A stretch of 64,000 nt of DNA from CAVVAY01 sp963746465 (GTDB lineage: Bacteria; Actinomycetota; Actinomycetes; JACCUZ01). The DNA lies in NCBI GenBank assembly GCA_963746465.1, contig CAVVAY010000004.1:186001-250000 (forward strand). The letters are read 5' to 3'. Positions 15,424 through 24,695 of this stretch are shown in pieces. Position 1 is the stretch's first letter. Each line of letters starts with the position of its first letter. The notes beneath the pieces were generated by a model that did not search any database, was not told the DNA's origin, and saw only the letters and a list, made by a program, of their open reading frames with translations. A program made the position numbers and the translations under genes.

Positions 15424-18400
15424 ATGTCGGCGAACATGACGGACATCCTGGTAGGCCTGGAGCAGGCCAAGGCGGACATCCTGGCGAAGGCGGCGGCAGT
15501 CGATCCAGCGCACGGCGAGCTCCTCCAGCGCTACTACCGGCACGTGGCGGCCGAGGACCTGCTCGAGCGCGACCCGCAGGAGCTGATGGCTGCCGTCCTC
15601 GCCCACCGCGAGCTAGCCGTCCACCGCCCGCAGGGCAGGGTCATCGTCCGGGTCTCCACCGCGGACGCCGACGACGACGACGTCCGGTCGCAGCACTCCG
15701 TGGTGGAGGTCGTCTGCGATGACATGCCGTTCCTGGTCGACTCGGTCACCGCCGAGCTCAGCCGAGGCGGGCGGGCGATCCACCTCGTCATCCACCCACT
15801 GCTCGTCGTGCGGCGCGACGTCACCGGGCGGCTGCTCGAGGTGTATCCCACCGGGACCGCTGCGGAGGTGGGCGACGGCGCGATCGTCGAGTCCTGGATG
15901 CGGATCGAGGTCGACCGGGTGAGCGACGAGGCCGCCCGGCAGGCCCTCGCCGACGACCTCGACCGGGTGCTCCGCGACGTCCGCGAGGCGGTCGAGGACT
16001 GGCCGAAGATGCAGCAGCGAGCGCTGCGGATCGCCGAGGAGATCGAGACGGAGCCGCCGCGGGACCTGCCCGCCCAGGAGGTCGAGGAGACCACCGAGCT
16101 GCTGCGCTGGCTCGCCGACGCCCACTTCACCTTCCTCGGCTACCGCGAGTACACACTCGTCGCCGACGACGGCGAGGACGACGACCGGCTGGTCGCGGTC
16201 CCGGGCAGCGGGCTGGGCATCCTGCGCGCCGACCAGGCGCAGTCGGGAGACGCCGGCCGCCTTCCGCACGGCGTCAGCACCCTGGCCCGGCAGCCCCAGC
16301 TGTGTGTGGTCACCAAGGCCAACAGCCGCTCGACGGTGCACCGACCGGCGTACCTGGACTACGTCGGGGTCAAGACCTTCGACGACAGCGGTGCGGTGGT
16401 GGGGGAGCGGCGCTTCCTCGGCCTGTTCACGTCGGCCGCCTACAACGAGAGCATCCAGCGGATCCCGGTGCTGCGCCGGAAGGCCGCCGAGGTGCTCACC
16501 CGTAGCGGGTTCAGCAGCAACAGCCACTCCGGGAAGGACCTGCTGCAGATCCTCGAGACCTATCCGCGCGACGAGCTGTTCCAGATCGGCAGCGACGACC
16601 TCGCCGCCACGGCGCTGAGCGTCATGCACCTGCAGGAGCGCCGGCAGCTGCGGTTGTTCCTGCGCCGCGACGCGTACGGACGCTTCATGTCCTGCATGGT
16701 CTACCTGCCGCGCGACCGCTACACGACTCACGTGCGTCACGCCATGGAGGCGATCCTGCTCGAGGCGTTCGGCGGGGTCAGCGTCGACTACACGGCGCTG
16801 GTCTCCGAGTCGGTGCTCGCGCGGTTGCACTTCGTCGTGCGCGTCGACCCCCGGCGCCCGGTGCCGGAGGTCGACCCGGCGGAGGTCGAGGCCCGGCTGG
16901 TGCTCGCGACCCGGACCTGGGACGACGACTTCTTCGACGCACTGCGGGACAGCTGTGGCGTCGAGACCGGCGCCCGGCTGGCCGAGGTGTACGCCGAGGC
17001 CTTCCCCGAGGCCTACAAGGAGGACCTGCCCGCCGCCGATGCCGTGTCCGACCTGCAGCGGCTCGAGGCGCTGCAGAGCGAGGGTGACATCGACCTGCAC
17101 CTGTACGTGCCGGCCGACGCCGCCCCCGGCGACCGCCGACTCAAGCTGTTCCACGTGGGCGAGCCGGTCTCCCTGTCGCAGGTCCTTCCCCGGCTCCGCG
17201 AGATGGGGGTCGAGGTCACCGACGAGCGGCCCTACGAGATCGAGCGGATCGATCGACCGCGCGCCTGGGTCTACGACTTCGGCCTCCGGTACGAGCCCTC
17301 GGGAGAGCTGCCCGGCGACGACGCCCGAGGTCTGTTCCAGGACGCCTTCGCCGCCATCTGGGCCGGCGAGGCCGAGAGCGACGGGTTCAACGCGTTGGTG
17401 CTGCGGGCCGGCCTGACCTGGCGGCAGGCCATGCTCCTGCGTGCCTACGCCAAGTACCTGCGGCAGGCCGGCTCGATGTTCAGCCAGAGCTACATCGAGG
17501 AGTGCCTGACCTCGAACACCCACCTCGCCCGGCTGCTGGTGGCGTTGTTCGAGGCTCGCTTCGACCCGACCCGCAACGCGCCCGGTGGGGTCGGCTCGGA
17601 GGAGCTCATCGACGGGCTGGTCGAGGAGGTCACCGGCGCCCTGGACGCCGTGGCCAGCCTCGACCAGGACCGCATCCTGCGCTCCCTGCTCGGCCTGGTC
17701 CGCGCCACGCTGCGCACCAGCTACTACCAGGTCGACGGTGCCGGCCGCCCGAAGCCGTACGTCGCGTTCAAGCTCGACCCGCACAAGGTGCCCGACCTGC
17801 CGGCCCCGCGGCCGAAGTTCGAGATCTGGGTCTACAGCCCCTGGGTCGAGGGTGTGCACCTGCGCTTCGGCCCGGTCGCCCGCGGCGGGCTGCGCTGGTC
17901 GGACCGCCGTGAGGACTTCCGCACCGAGGTGCTGGGCCTGGTCAAGGCGCAGATGGTGAAGAACGCCGTCATCGTCCCGGTCGGCGCCAAGGGCGGGTTC
18001 GTCGTCAAGCGTCCGCCGGTCGACCCGACCGACCGGGAAGCCCTGATGGCCGAGGGCATCATGTGCTACCGCACGTTCATCAGTGCGCTGCTCGACATCA
18101 CCGACAACCTGGTCACGGTCGATGGTCACCAGCAGGTCGTGCCGCCACCGCAGGTGGTGCGCCATGACGACGACGACACCTACCTGGTGGTCGCGGCCGA
18201 CAAGGGCACCGCGACGTTCTCCGACATCGCCAACCAGGTGTCGCTGGACTACGGCTTCTGGCTCGGCGACGCGTTCGCCTCAGGCGGCTCGGTCGGCTAC
18301 GACCACAAGGCGATGGGCATCACCGCCCGCGGTGCATGGGAGTCGGTCAAGCGGCACTTCCGTGAGATCGGGGTCGACACCCAGACCGAGGACTTCACCG

Positions 18401-20298
18401 TCGTCGGCGTCGGGGACATGTCCGGTGACGTGTTCGGCAACGGGATGCTCCTCTCCGAGCACATCCGTCTCGTTGCGGCTTTCGACCACCGGCACGTCTT
18501 CCTCGACCCGGACCCCGATCCCGCGGCGTCGTACGCCGAGCGGCGGCGGCTGTTCGACCTGCCGAGGTCGTCGTGGGCCGAGTACGACCGGTCGCTGATC
18601 TCACCGGGTGGCGGCGTCCATCCCCGCAGCGCCAAGTCGATCCCGATCACCCCGGAGGTCCGGGCCCGGCTCGACCTGCCGGCGGGCGTCAGCTCGTTGA
18701 CCCCGGCCGAGCTGATGCGCGCGGTGCTGCTGGCCCCGGTCGACCTGCTGTGGAACGGCGGCATCGGCACCTACGTCAAGGCGCGGACCGAGTCGCACGC
18801 TGACGTCGGCGACAAGGCCAACGACGCCATCCGGGTCGACGGCGCTGACCTGCGGGCACAGGTCGTGGGTGAGGGCGGCAACCTCGGCCTCACCCAGCTG
18901 GGCCGCATCGAGTACGCCCGCAACGGCGGTCACATCAACACCGACGCGATCGACAACAGCGCCGGCGTCGACACCTCCGACCACGAGGTCAACATCAAGA
19001 TCCTGCTCGACCAGGCGGTCCGCGACGGGGACCTCGCCGCCGAGCGCCGCAACGCGCTGCTGGCCGAGATGACCGACGAGGTCGGGGCTCTCGTGCTGCG
19101 GCACAACTACGAGCAGAACGTGCTGCTCGGCAATGCCAGGGTGCAGGCGCCGGCGATGCTGTCGGTGCACGGCCGCCTGATCTCGGCGATGGAGTCACGC
19201 GGCGAGCTGGACCGCGCGCTGGAGTTCCTGCCGTCGCAGGCCGAGATCGAGCAGCGGGAGGCAGCTGGTCAGGGGCTGACCTCGAGCGAGCTCGCGGTGC
19301 TCGCGGCGTACTCGAAGATCTCGCTCACCTCCACCGTGCTCGGCTCCGACCTGCCGGACGACCCGTGGTTCACCGCTGCCTTGCGGCGGTACTTCCCGAG
19401 CCGACTGGTGGAGCAGCACGGCGACCGGCTGGCCAGCCACCCGCTGCGCCGCGAGATCGTCACCACCTGGGTGAGCAACGACCTGGTCAACAGCGGCGGC
19501 ATGACCTTCGTGTACCGGATGCAGGAGGAGACCGGCGCCAGCGCGGTCGAGTCGGTCCGCGCGTACAGCGTCGTGCGCGAAGCCTTCCGACTGGAGGATT
19601 TCTGGGCCGCGGTGGAGCAGCTCGACAACGAGCTGCCCACCTACGTGCAGGCGATGCTCTACCTCGAGTCGCGCCGGCTGCTCGACCGCAGCGGTCGCTG
19701 GCTGGTGCAGGCGCGTCGCGCGAGCATCGACGTCGCCGCCGAGGTCGAGCACTTCCAGTCCGCCCTGGACGAGCTCGTGCCCCTGGTGCCGAAGCTGCTG
19801 GTGGGCTCGGAGCGCGAGCGGTTGCTGCTCCGTGCTGCGGAGTTCTCCGGGCTGGGGGTGCCCGAGCCGCTGGCCGAGCGCGCCGCCGCCCTGCTCGACA
19901 CCTTCTCGCTGCTCGACGTGGTCGAGATCGCCAGCGCCGAGAAGGTCCCGCTGCGCGAGGTGGCCGGCGTCTACTTCGCGGTCTCGGAGCGGATCGAGGT
20001 CGACCGCATGCTCACCCGGATCACCGGGCTGCCGCGGGACGACCGGTGGAGCGCGCTGGCCCGGTCGGCCCTGCGCTACGACCTCTACGCCGCACTGGCG
20101 GGCCTCACGCAGGCCGTGCTGTCGTCGACGTCGGCGACGGCGGAGCCGGGCGACCGGATCACCGCCTGGGAGCAGCAGAACGCCGAGGGTGTGGCGCGCG
20201 CCGAGGCGACCCTGGAGGAGATCGTCTCCCTGGACAGCTACGACCTGGCCACCCTCTCGGTGGCGCTGCGGACGATCCGCACGCTGCTGCGCAACTGA
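15424..20298 (+). CDS. NAD-specific glutamate dehydrogenase, large (180-kDa) class
   Basis: A protein of about 1,624 residues, the size of the L_180 class of NAD-dependent glutamate dehydrogenases, which convert glutamate to 2-oxoglutarate and ammonium. A long N-terminal regulatory part (about 1-780, with ACT-like segments such as VVCDDMPFLVDSVTAEL) precedes the catalytic region with the substrate-binding RFGPVARGGLRWSDR and the lysine-rich QMVKNAVIVPVGAKGGFV, then the NAD-binding part (VVGVGDMSGDVFGNG) and a C-terminal helical domain. ATG 15424 is preferred over GTG 15358 on promoter position, but the start is uncertain. Its last 61 bases overlap the antisense end of bioF. Confidence 0.93.
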   Translation: MSANMTDILVGLEQAKADILAKAAAVDPAHGELLQRYYRHVAAEDLLERDPQELMAAVLAHRELAVHRPQGRVIVRVSTADADDDDVRSQHSVVEVVCDDMPFLVDSVTAELSRGGRAIHLVIHPLLVVRRDVTGRLLEVYPTGTAAEVGDGAIVESWMRIEVDRVSDEAARQALADDLDRVLRDVREAVEDWPKMQQRALRIAEEIETEPPRDLPAQEVEETTELLRWLADAHFTFLGYREYTLVADDGEDDDRLVAVPGSGLGILRADQAQSGDAGRLPHGVSTLARQPQLCVVTKANSRSTVHRPAYLDYVGVKTFDDSGAVVGERRFLGLFTSAAYNESIQRIPVLRRKAAEVLTRSGFSSNSHSGKDLLQILETYPRDELFQIGSDDLAATALSVMHLQERRQLRLFLRRDAYGRFMSCMVYLPRDRYTTHVRHAMEAILLEAFGGVSVDYTALVSESVLARLHFVVRVDPRRPVPEVDPAEVEARLVLATRTWDDDFFDALRDSCGVETGARLAEVYAEAFPEAYKEDLPAADAVSDLQRLEALQSEGDIDLHLYVPADAAPGDRRLKLFHVGEPVSLSQVLPRLREMGVEVTDERPYEIERIDRPRAWVYDFGLRYEPSGELPGDDARGLFQDAFAAIWAGEAESDGFNALVLRAGLTWRQAMLLRAYAKYLRQAGSMFSQSYIEECLTSNTHLARLLVALFEARFDPTRNAPGGVGSEELIDGLVEEVTGALDAVASLDQDRILRSLLGLVRATLRTSYYQVDGAGRPKPYVAFKLDPHKVPDLPAPRPKFEIWVYSPWVEGVHLRFGPVARGGLRWSDRREDFRTEVLGLVKAQMVKNAVIVPVGAKGGFVVKRPPVDPTDREALMAEGIMCYRTFISALLDITDNLVTVDGHQQVVPPPQVVRHDDDDTYLVVAADKGTATFSDIANQVSLDYGFWLGDAFASGGSVGYDHKAMGITARGAWESVKRHFREIGVDTQTEDFTVVGVGDMSGDVFGNGMLLSEHIRLVAAFDHRHVFLDPDPDPAASYAERRRLFDLPRSSWAEYDRSLISPGGGVHPRSAKSIPITPEVRARLDLPAGVSSLTPAELMRAVLLAPVDLLWNGGIGTYVKARTESHADVGDKANDAIRVDGADLRAQVVGEGGNLGLTQLGRIEYARNGGHINTDAIDNSAGVDTSDHEVNIKILLDQAVRDGDLAAERRNALLAEMTDEVGALVLRHNYEQNVLLGNARVQAPAMLSVHGRLISAMESRGELDRALEFLPSQAEIEQREAAGQGLTSSELAVLAAYSKISLTSTVLGSDLPDDPWFTAALRRYFPSRLVEQHGDRLASHPLRREIVTTWVSNDLVNSGGMTFVYRMQEETGASAVESVRAYSVVREAFRLEDFWAAVEQLDNELPTYVQAMLYLESRRLLDRSGRWLVQARRASIDVAAEVEHFQSALDELVPLVPKLLVGSERERLLLRAAEFSGLGVPEPLAERAAALLDTFSLLDVVEIASAEKVPLREVAGVYFAVSERIEVDRMLTRITGLPRDDRWSALARSALRYDLYAALAGLTQAVLSSTSATAEPGDRITAWEQQNAEGVARAEATLEEIVSLDSYDLATLSVALRTIRTLLRN

Positions 20299-21440
20299 CC
20301 GTCTGGCAGCAGCGCCCGGCAGACGGCCTCGCCGGCCTGCGCCACCTCGGCGTGGGTGAGGTCGGCGCGGGCGGTCAGCCGCAGCCGCGAGATCCCGTCG
20401 GGAACCGACGGCGGCCGGAAGCAGCCGACCCGTACGCCGTCGGCGAGGAGTGCGGCGGCGGCGTCGGCCGCACGGCCGGGGTCGCCCACCAGCACCGACA
20501 CCACCGCCCCGTGCGGCTCGGTGACCTGCAGTCCGGCGGCGCCGAGGGCCGCTGAGATCTCGTCCGCCCGGGCGCGCACCCGGCCGGCCAGCGCCGGCTC
20601 GGCGCGCAGCACCGACAGCGCGGCGAGTGCGCCGGCGGTCGCGGCCGGCGCGAGGCCGGTGTCGAAGATGAACGACCGCGCCGTGTTGACGAGGTGCTCG
20701 ACGACCACGGGGTCGCCGAGCACCGCTCCGCCCTGCGAACCCAGCGACTTGCTCAGCGTCACCGTCAGCACGACGTCGGGCTCGCCGGCGATGCCCGCCG
20801 CCTCCGCCGCGCCGCGACCGGCGTCGCCCACCACGCCGAGTCCGTGCGCCTCGTCCACGACGAGCAGGGCGTCGTGGGCCCGGGCCACCCGATGCAACGC
20901 CGCGAGGGGAGCCAGGTCCCCGTCGACGGAGAACACGGCATCAGTGACGACCACCGCGGGTCCGGTGCCGCGACCGGCCAGGGCGCGGTCGACGGCATCG
21001 ACGTCGCGGTGCGGGGTGACGACGACCTCGCCGCGGGCCAGCCGGCAAGCGTCGACCAGGGAGGCGTGGTTCAGCGCGTCCGAGACGACCAGCGCGCCGT
21101 CTCCGGCGAGCGCCGTCACTGCGCCCAGGTTCGCCAGGTACCCCGACGAGAACACCAGTGCCGCGGCCGTCCCGACGAAGTCGGCGAGCCCGGACTCGAG
21201 GTCCGCGTGCAGGTCCGTGCTGCCGGTGACCAGCCGCGAGCCGGTTGCTCCCGCGCCCCAGCGGTCGGCGGCCGCAGCAGCGGCGCCGGTCACCCGCGGG
21301 TCGCGGGCGAGGCCGAGGTAGTCGTTGGACGCAAGGTCGAGCAGGCCGTCGGTCGCGGCTCGCGGCCGCAGCTCGCGGCGCAGGCCGGCCGCGGCCCGCT
21401 CGGCTGCTGACCGGCGCAGCGGCTCGAGGGCGTCGCTCAC
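20238..21440 (-). CDS. bioF: 8-amino-7-oxononanoate synthase
   Basis: A 400-residue PLP enzyme of the alpha-oxoamine synthase family, joining pimeloyl thioester with alanine in biotin synthesis. Seen are SNDYLGLA near the start, TGSRLVTGSTDLHADLE, VVVTDAVFSVDGDLAPL, VVDEAHGLGVVG and the PLP-lysine motif TLSKSLGSQGG. The GTG start overlaps the bioA stop as GTGA. The C-terminus runs about 20 residues past the usual family end (after LTHAEVAQAGEAVCRAL), and that extension is encoded antisense to the last codons of the glutamate dehydrogenase. bioB and bioD are not in this window. Confidence 0.94.
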   Translation of the reverse strand: MSDALEPLRRSAAERAAAGLRRELRPRAATDGLLDLASNDYLGLARDPRVTGAAAAAADRWGAGATGSRLVTGSTDLHADLESGLADFVGTAAALVFSSGYLANLGAVTALAGDGALVVSDALNHASLVDACRLARGEVVVTPHRDVDAVDRALAGRGTGPAVVVTDAVFSVDGDLAPLAALHRVARAHDALLVVDEAHGLGVVGDAGRGAAEAAGIAGEPDVVLTVTLSKSLGSQGGAVLGDPVVVEHLVNTARSFIFDTGLAPAATAGALAALSVLRAEPALAGRVRARADEISAALGAAGLQVTEPHGAVVSVLVGDPGRAADAAAALLADGVRVGCFRPPSVPDGISRLRLTARADLTHAEVAQAGEAVCRALLPDGQLRSSVRIVRSATERVARS

Positions 21441-22780
21441 CCCACCACCTCGCGGATGCTCTCTGTCACGACGTCGCAGAGCAGCTCGAGGTCCTCGTCG
21501 CCGATCGCGAGCGGCGGCATCAGCACCACGACGTCCCCCAGCGGGCGGACCCACACCCCGCGTCGACGCGCGGCCTGGCACACTGCGAAGCCGGTGCGCT
21601 CGCCGACCGGCTCGACCTCGATGCCGGTCATCGTGCCGATCCGCCGGATCTCGCGCACGCCGTCGTACGTCGTCAGCCACTTGGTGAGCTCGCCGATCCG
21701 CTCGCCCACCCGGGCCGCGTGCTCGACCGTTCCGCACTCCGTCATCAGGTCGAGGTTCGCGATCGCCGCCGCGCAGCACAGCGGGTTCGCGGTGTACGAG
21801 TGCCCGTGGAAGAAGGTCCGGGCCGTCGACGGGTCGCCGAGGAACGCCTCGTACACCTCCTCGCGGGCCAGCACTGCCGACAGCGGGAGGTAGCCGCCGG
21901 TCAGGCCCTTGCCACAGGTGAGCAGGTCGGGCGTCACGCCCGCGTGGTCGACGGCCCACATCCGTCCGGTGCGGCCGATCCCGGTCGCCACCTCGTCGAC
22001 GACCATCAGCGCCTCGAACTCGTCGCACAGGGCGCGCACGCCGCGCACGAACGACACGTCATGGGTCAGCATCCCGCCGGCCGCCTGCACCAACGGCTCG
22101 ATGACGACTGCGCACACCTGACCCTCGGCGTCCGCGAGGGCGGTCCGCATCTCTGCGAGCACCTCGGCCGCCCGGGCGACCCGGTCCTGGCCCGGCATCA
22201 GCAGCCCGGGGGAGGTCACCGTGCGGGTGTCCAGCAGGATCGGCCGGTACGTCGCGTGGAACAGCTCGATCCCGCCGACGCTGACGGCGCCGAGGGTGTC
22301 GCCGTGATAGCCCTCGGCCACGTGCAGGTACAGCCTCCGCGCCGGCCCCCCGTCGTGCCGCTGGGCCTGGGCCTGGAAGGCCATCTTGATCGCGGCCTCG
22401 ACCGCGGAGGAGCCGTCCCCGGCGTAGAAGACCCGGGTCAACCCGGCCGGCGCGGTCGCGAGCAGACGCTCCGCGAGCTCGATGCCCGGCTCGTGGCTCA
22501 GGCCGAGGAACGTCGTGTGGTCGAGCCGGCCGAGCTGGGCCCGCACCGCGGCATCGATCTCCGGTACGCCGTGGCCGTGCACCGACACCCACAACGAGGA
22601 GACGCCGTCGAGATAGCGGTTGCCGTCGGTGTCCCAGAAGTACATGCCCTTGGCGCGGTCGACGACCAGCGGCTCGTCGGTCGGCCACACCGCGTGCTGG
22701 GTGAACGGGTGCCACAGGCTGCGCAGGTCGCGGGCCACCAGGTCCTGCGTGCGGGTGCCGATCGCGGCGGGGGACGTCAC
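21437..22780 (-). CDS. bioA: Adenosylmethionine-8-amino-7-oxononanoate aminotransferase
   Basis: A 447-residue class III aminotransferase that makes 7,8-diaminopelargonate from the BioF product using S-adenosylmethionine. Typical BioA elements are LWHPFTQH at residues about 18-25, FYAGDGSSAVEAAIKMAFQ, VVDEVATGIGRTGRMWA and the PLP-lysine in LTCGKGLTGGYLPLSAVL. The GTG start at 22780 has TAGAGT 8 nt upstream and no ribosome site, so it is probably leaderless. It is translationally coupled to bioF, and divergent from pdtaS with a 41-bp gap. Confidence 0.95.
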   Translation of the reverse strand: MTSPAAIGTRTQDLVARDLRSLWHPFTQHAVWPTDEPLVVDRAKGMYFWDTDGNRYLDGVSSLWVSVHGHGVPEIDAAVRAQLGRLDHTTFLGLSHEPGIELAERLLATAPAGLTRVFYAGDGSSAVEAAIKMAFQAQAQRHDGGPARRLYLHVAEGYHGDTLGAVSVGGIELFHATYRPILLDTRTVTSPGLLMPGQDRVARAAEVLAEMRTALADAEGQVCAVVIEPLVQAAGGMLTHDVSFVRGVRALCDEFEALMVVDEVATGIGRTGRMWAVDHAGVTPDLLTCGKGLTGGYLPLSAVLAREEVYEAFLGDPSTARTFFHGHSYTANPLCCAAAIANLDLMTECGTVEHAARVGERIGELTKWLTTYDGVREIRRIGTMTGIEVEPVGERTGFAVCQAARRRGVWVRPLGDVVVLMPPLAIGDEDLELLCDVVTESIREVVG

Positions 22781-22788
22781 GGCCGAGC

Positions 22789-22794
22789 ACTCTA
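22789..22794 (-). promoter_or_regulatory. -10 element TAGAGT for bioA
   Basis: Minus-strand TAGAGT ends 8 nt before the bioA GTG. It is 14 bp from the opposing -10 box of pdtaS. Confidence 0.5.
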
Positions 22795-22808
22795 CGGCGC
22801 GCTCGCCC

Positions 22809-22814
22809 TAGGCT
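22809..22814 (+). promoter_or_regulatory. -10 element TAGGCT for pdtaS
   Basis: TAGGCT ends 7 nt before the GTG at 22822, with no ribosome-binding site; probably a leaderless transcript. Confidence 0.55.
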
Positions 22815-22821
22815 CGGCGCC

Positions 22822-24309
22822 GTGCCCTCGCTCAACGATCTCGCGCAGCGGCGTACCGCCCTGTCCGTCGAGGACGTCGACTGGCTGCACCTGCTGCTCG
22901 CCGACTGGCAGCTGATCTCCGACCTGTCCTTCGCCGACCTGGTGCTCTGGCTGCCGGTCAGTGCCGGCGGCGGCTTCGTCGCTGCGGCGCACGTCCGCCC
23001 CTCGACCGGGCCGACGGCGCACCACGACGACCTGGTCGGGACCGAGGCGCCGCGCGGCCGGCGTCCGCAGCTGGACACGGCCTACGACGAGCAACGGATC
23101 TGCCGGGAACGTGACCCGGACTGGCCCGGCGACGTGCCGGTGCGGGAGGAGACGATCCCCGTGGTGCGCGCCGGACGGGTGGTGGCCGTCGTGAGCCGGC
23201 ACACCAACCTGGCCGCGGCGCGGACGCCGAGCCGGCTGGAGCTGACCTACCTGCGGACTGCGGACGACCTGGCGGTGATGGTGTCGCAGGGCGGGTTCCC
23301 GGTGACCGGACCGGAGCACCAGGTGGCGCTCTCGCCACGGGTCGGTGACGGGCTGGTCCGGCTCGACGAGCGCGGTGTCGTCACCTTCGCCAGTCCCAAC
23401 GCGGTGTCGGCCTACCGGCGCCTCGGGCTGTCGGCCGACCTGGTCGGCGCCCACCTCGGTGACGTCACCGCGACGCTGGCCAGCCGTGCGGCCCCGGTCG
23501 ACGAGGCGCTGTCGATGGTCGTCAGCGGGTGGGCAGCCCGGGAGGCCGAGGTGGAGGCCGCCGGGACGACCGTGCGGCTGCGGGTCATCCCCCTCACGCC
23601 AGACGGCGTGCGGACGGCCGCGCTGGTGCTCTGCCGCGACGTCACCGAGGTCCGCCGCCGAGAGCGTGAGCTGGTCGGCAAGGACGCGACCATCCGCGAG
23701 ATCCACCACCGGGTGAAGAACAACCTGCAGACCGTGGCCGCACTGCTCCGCCTGCAGGCGCGCCGGTTGCCCGACGGCGAGACCGCCGCGCGGGAGGCGC
23801 TCGCCGAGGCGGAGCGGCGGATCGGCTCGATCGCGGTGGTGCACGAGACGTTGTCGCTGGCCCGCTCCGATGCCGTCGACTTCGACGAGGTGGCCGACCG
23901 GGTGGTGGCGCTCACCGGCGAGATGGGCAGCGCCGGGGGAGCGGTCCGGGTCCGCCGGGACGGGACCTTCGGTCTGCTGGCCCCCGAGGTGGCCACGCCG
24001 CTGGCCCTCGTGCTGGTCGAGCTGGTGCAGAACGCGGTCGAGCACGGGCTGGACGGCCGGGGCGGCGAGGTCCGGATCGAGGTCGCGGTGGCGGCCGGCC
24101 GCGAGCGCGGGGACCGGCTGACGGTGGCTGTCGCCGACGACGGCAGCGGACTGCCGGCGGACTTCGACCCGGCCGCGGACGGCGGGCTCGGGCTGCAGAT
24201 CGTGCGGACCCTGGTCGAGGGCGAGCTGGGCGGCACCCTTGCCGTGACCCGGGCTCACCCGGGCACCCGGGTCGAGGTGGACCTGCCGCTGCTCCCGCCG
24301 CCGGGCTGA
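22822..24309 (+). CDS. pdtaS: Sensor histidine kinase, PdtaS-like
   Basis: A 495-residue soluble histidine kinase with an N-terminal GAF-type domain (about 1-145), a PAS domain (about 165-285), a HisKA_2 dimerisation helix with the phospho-acceptor region EIHHRVKNNLQTVAALL (His 295/296) and a C-terminal HATPase (ELVQNAVEHG as N-box, VADDGSGLP as G1, GGLGLQIV as G2). No membrane helices, so it senses a cytosolic signal. Mycobacterial PdtaS has this layout and phosphorylates PdtaR, an ANTAR antiterminator; no pdtaR is in the window. It is convergent with whiB1, a pairing I recall in Mycobacterium tuberculosis (Rv3220c/Rv3219). Confidence 0.9.
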   Translation: MPSLNDLAQRRTALSVEDVDWLHLLLADWQLISDLSFADLVLWLPVSAGGGFVAAAHVRPSTGPTAHHDDLVGTEAPRGRRPQLDTAYDEQRICRERDPDWPGDVPVREETIPVVRAGRVVAVVSRHTNLAAARTPSRLELTYLRTADDLAVMVSQGGFPVTGPEHQVALSPRVGDGLVRLDERGVVTFASPNAVSAYRRLGLSADLVGAHLGDVTATLASRAAPVDEALSMVVSGWAAREAEVEAAGTTVRLRVIPLTPDGVRTAALVLCRDVTEVRRRERELVGKDATIREIHHRVKNNLQTVAALLRLQARRLPDGETAAREALAEAERRIGSIAVVHETLSLARSDAVDFDEVADRVVALTGEMGSAGGAVRVRRDGTFGLLAPEVATPLALVLVELVQNAVEHGLDGRGGEVRIEVAVAAGRERGDRLTVAVADDGSGLPADFDPAADGGLGLQIVRTLVEGELGGTLAVTRAHPGTRVEVDLPLLPPPG

Positions 24310-24318
24310 GCCCGGACG

Positions 24319-24358
24319 CACGACGGGGCCCCACCGAGTCGGCGGGGCCCCCGTCGTG
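24319..24358. terminator. Bidirectional terminator hairpin between pdtaS and whiB1
   Basis: A long GC-rich inverted repeat: CACGACGGGGCCCC on the left arm and GGGGCCCCCGTCGTG on the right, around a short ACCGAGTCGGC-type loop. It lies 9 bp after the pdtaS stop and 19 bp after the whiB1 stop, so it can end transcripts from both sides. Confidence 0.75.
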
Positions 24359-24377
24359 AGGTTCGGCTGGTGCGGAG

Positions 24378-24629
24378 CTACGCGGTGCGGGCGCGGTTGC
24401 GCGCGGTGCGGCGCTTGAGAGCGCGCCGCTCGTCCTCGCTCATCGCGCCCCACACGCCGGCGTCCTGCCCTGACTCGAGAGCCCACTGCAAGCAGGTGTC
24501 GACGACCTCGCAGCGTCGGCACACGGCGCGCGCCTCCTCGATCTGCAGGAGAGCAGGCCCGGTGTTGCCGATGGGGAAGAAGAGCTCAGGGTCTTCGTCC
24601 CGGCAGGCTGCCCGGTGGCGCCAGTCCAT
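24378..24629 (-). CDS. whiB1: WhiB-family iron-sulfur regulator, WhiB1/WblE type
   Basis: An 83-residue WhiB-like protein. Four cluster-ligand cysteines are at 9, 37, 40 and 46 (AACRDED, AVCRRC, DTCLQW), followed by the turn GVWGAMSEDE and the basic tail RRALKRRTARNRART. The spacing and the MDWRHRAACRDEDPELFFP start are those of WhiB1/WblE, an essential nitric-oxide-sensitive partner of the main sigma factor in mycobacteria. The turn reads GVWGA rather than the common GVWGG. ATG 24629 has GAGGAG 8 nt upstream. A long upstream region carries a CRP-like site. Confidence 0.94.
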   Translation of the reverse strand: MDWRHRAACRDEDPELFFPIGNTGPALLQIEEARAVCRRCEVVDTCLQWALESGQDAGVWGAMSEDERRALKRRTARNRARTA

Positions 24630-24679
24630 GCGCGTCACTCCTCGTCGGTCGGCGTCGGATGATGGGGGGACCCGATGCT

Positions 24680-24695
24680 TGTGAAACTGTTCACG
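24680..24695. promoter_or_regulatory. CRP/Cmr-like palindrome upstream of whiB1
   Basis: TGTGA-N6-TCACG at 24680-24695 differs in one base from the CRP consensus TGTGA-N6-TCACA. It lies 51 bp upstream of the whiB1 ATG in a 285-bp gap. Mycobacterial whiB1 is known to be controlled by the cAMP receptor protein, so the position in front of the same gene supports the call. On the minus strand a TTGACT (24710-24715) precedes it by 14 bp and may be the -35 box, which would place the site over the core promoter. Further up, CGGCAT/ATGCCG arms at 24756-24778 form another inverted repeat. Confidence 0.5.
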
